Source: an uncultured Collinsella sp. (GTDB taxonomy: Bacteria; Actinomycetota; Coriobacteriia; Coriobacteriales; Coriobacteriaceae). From it: a DNA stretch of 6,794 bases. The notes beneath the pieces were generated by a model. It did not search any database, was not told the DNA's origin, and saw only the letters and a list, made by a program, of their open reading frames with translations. Positions 6,782 through 6,794 of the stretch are shown here, one piece after another (within the stretch, counting starts at the first letter, position 1; each line of letters opens with the position of its first letter). Both the position numbers and the translations under genes were made by a program. The DNA lies in contig CABVBR010000114.1 in NCBI GenBank assembly GCA_902496645.1, positions 1 through 6,794 of the forward strand. The letters are read 5' to 3'.

Positions 6782-6787
6782 ATAATA
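6782..6787 (-). promoter_or_regulatory. Candidate -10 box of the rpsF operon
   Basis: TATTAT on the minus strand (5 of 6 consensus bases) would start transcription near 6775, about 10 nt before the leader hairpin. The matching -35 box would lie beyond the right edge at about 6805-6810, so the promoter cannot be confirmed from this window. Confidence 0.4.
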
Positions 6788-6794
6788 TCTTTCA

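Noticed and set aside
5010..6782. A 590-codon plus-strand open frame across rplI, rpsR, ssb and rpsF
   Set aside because: It spans four recognisable minus-strand genes and their gaps, and its product is repetitive and unfamiliar. It is a GC-bias shadow.

Overview
This window reads as a conserved housekeeping segment of a high-GC (roughly 60 %) bacterial chromosome. I infer a member of the Coriobacteriia (Actinomycetota), perhaps Collinsella-like. The basis is the order rpsF-ssb-rpsR-rplI-dnaB-purA-purD, the codon use, a zinc-type S18 and the general look of PurA, DnaB and L9. This placement is a judgement from sequence recognition and was not checked by a search. All eight gene loci lie on the minus strand, so the text below follows transcription from the right edge to the left.

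Region 1 (6794 to about 4946) is a ribosomal and single-strand-binding operon. A leader with a candidate -10 box and an 8-bp hairpin precedes rpsF (S6), followed by ssb, rpsR (S18) and rplI (L9). A strong intrinsic terminator closes the unit at 4946-4989. A long hairpin sits in the ssb-rpsR gap just upstream of the S18 ribosome binding site.

Region 2 (4945 to 3463) holds dnaB, the replicative helicase, after a regulatory gap with a 16-bp near-palindrome. dnaB is broken. The N-terminal domain frame runs into a stop at 4430, and the rest of the helicase continues in another frame from about 4449. About 20 residues that DnaB proteins normally have at this point are absent, so this looks like a small out-of-frame deletion (about 59 bp) or an assembly error. 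Because dnaB is normally essential, this is the most notable feature of the window.

Region 3 (3462 to 1) is a purine and nucleotide segment. A good sigma-70-type promoter overlapping the dnaB stop codon probably drives purA (adenylosuccinate synthetase). A nested stem-loop after purA may terminate or attenuate transcription before purD (GAR synthetase, TTG start). A NUDIX hydrolase of the ADP-ribose pyrophosphatase type follows purD by 21 nt and runs off the left edge.

PurD acts early in de novo purine synthesis and PurA at the branch to AMP. The NUDIX enzyme probably recycles or detoxifies nucleoside diphosphate derivatives. S6 and S18 assemble together on the 30S platform, L9 belongs to the 50S subunit, and SSB and DnaB work at the replication fork. 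I saw no mobile element, CRISPR array, tRNA, rRNA or unknown gene cassette, and no gene-free stretch over 300 bases.
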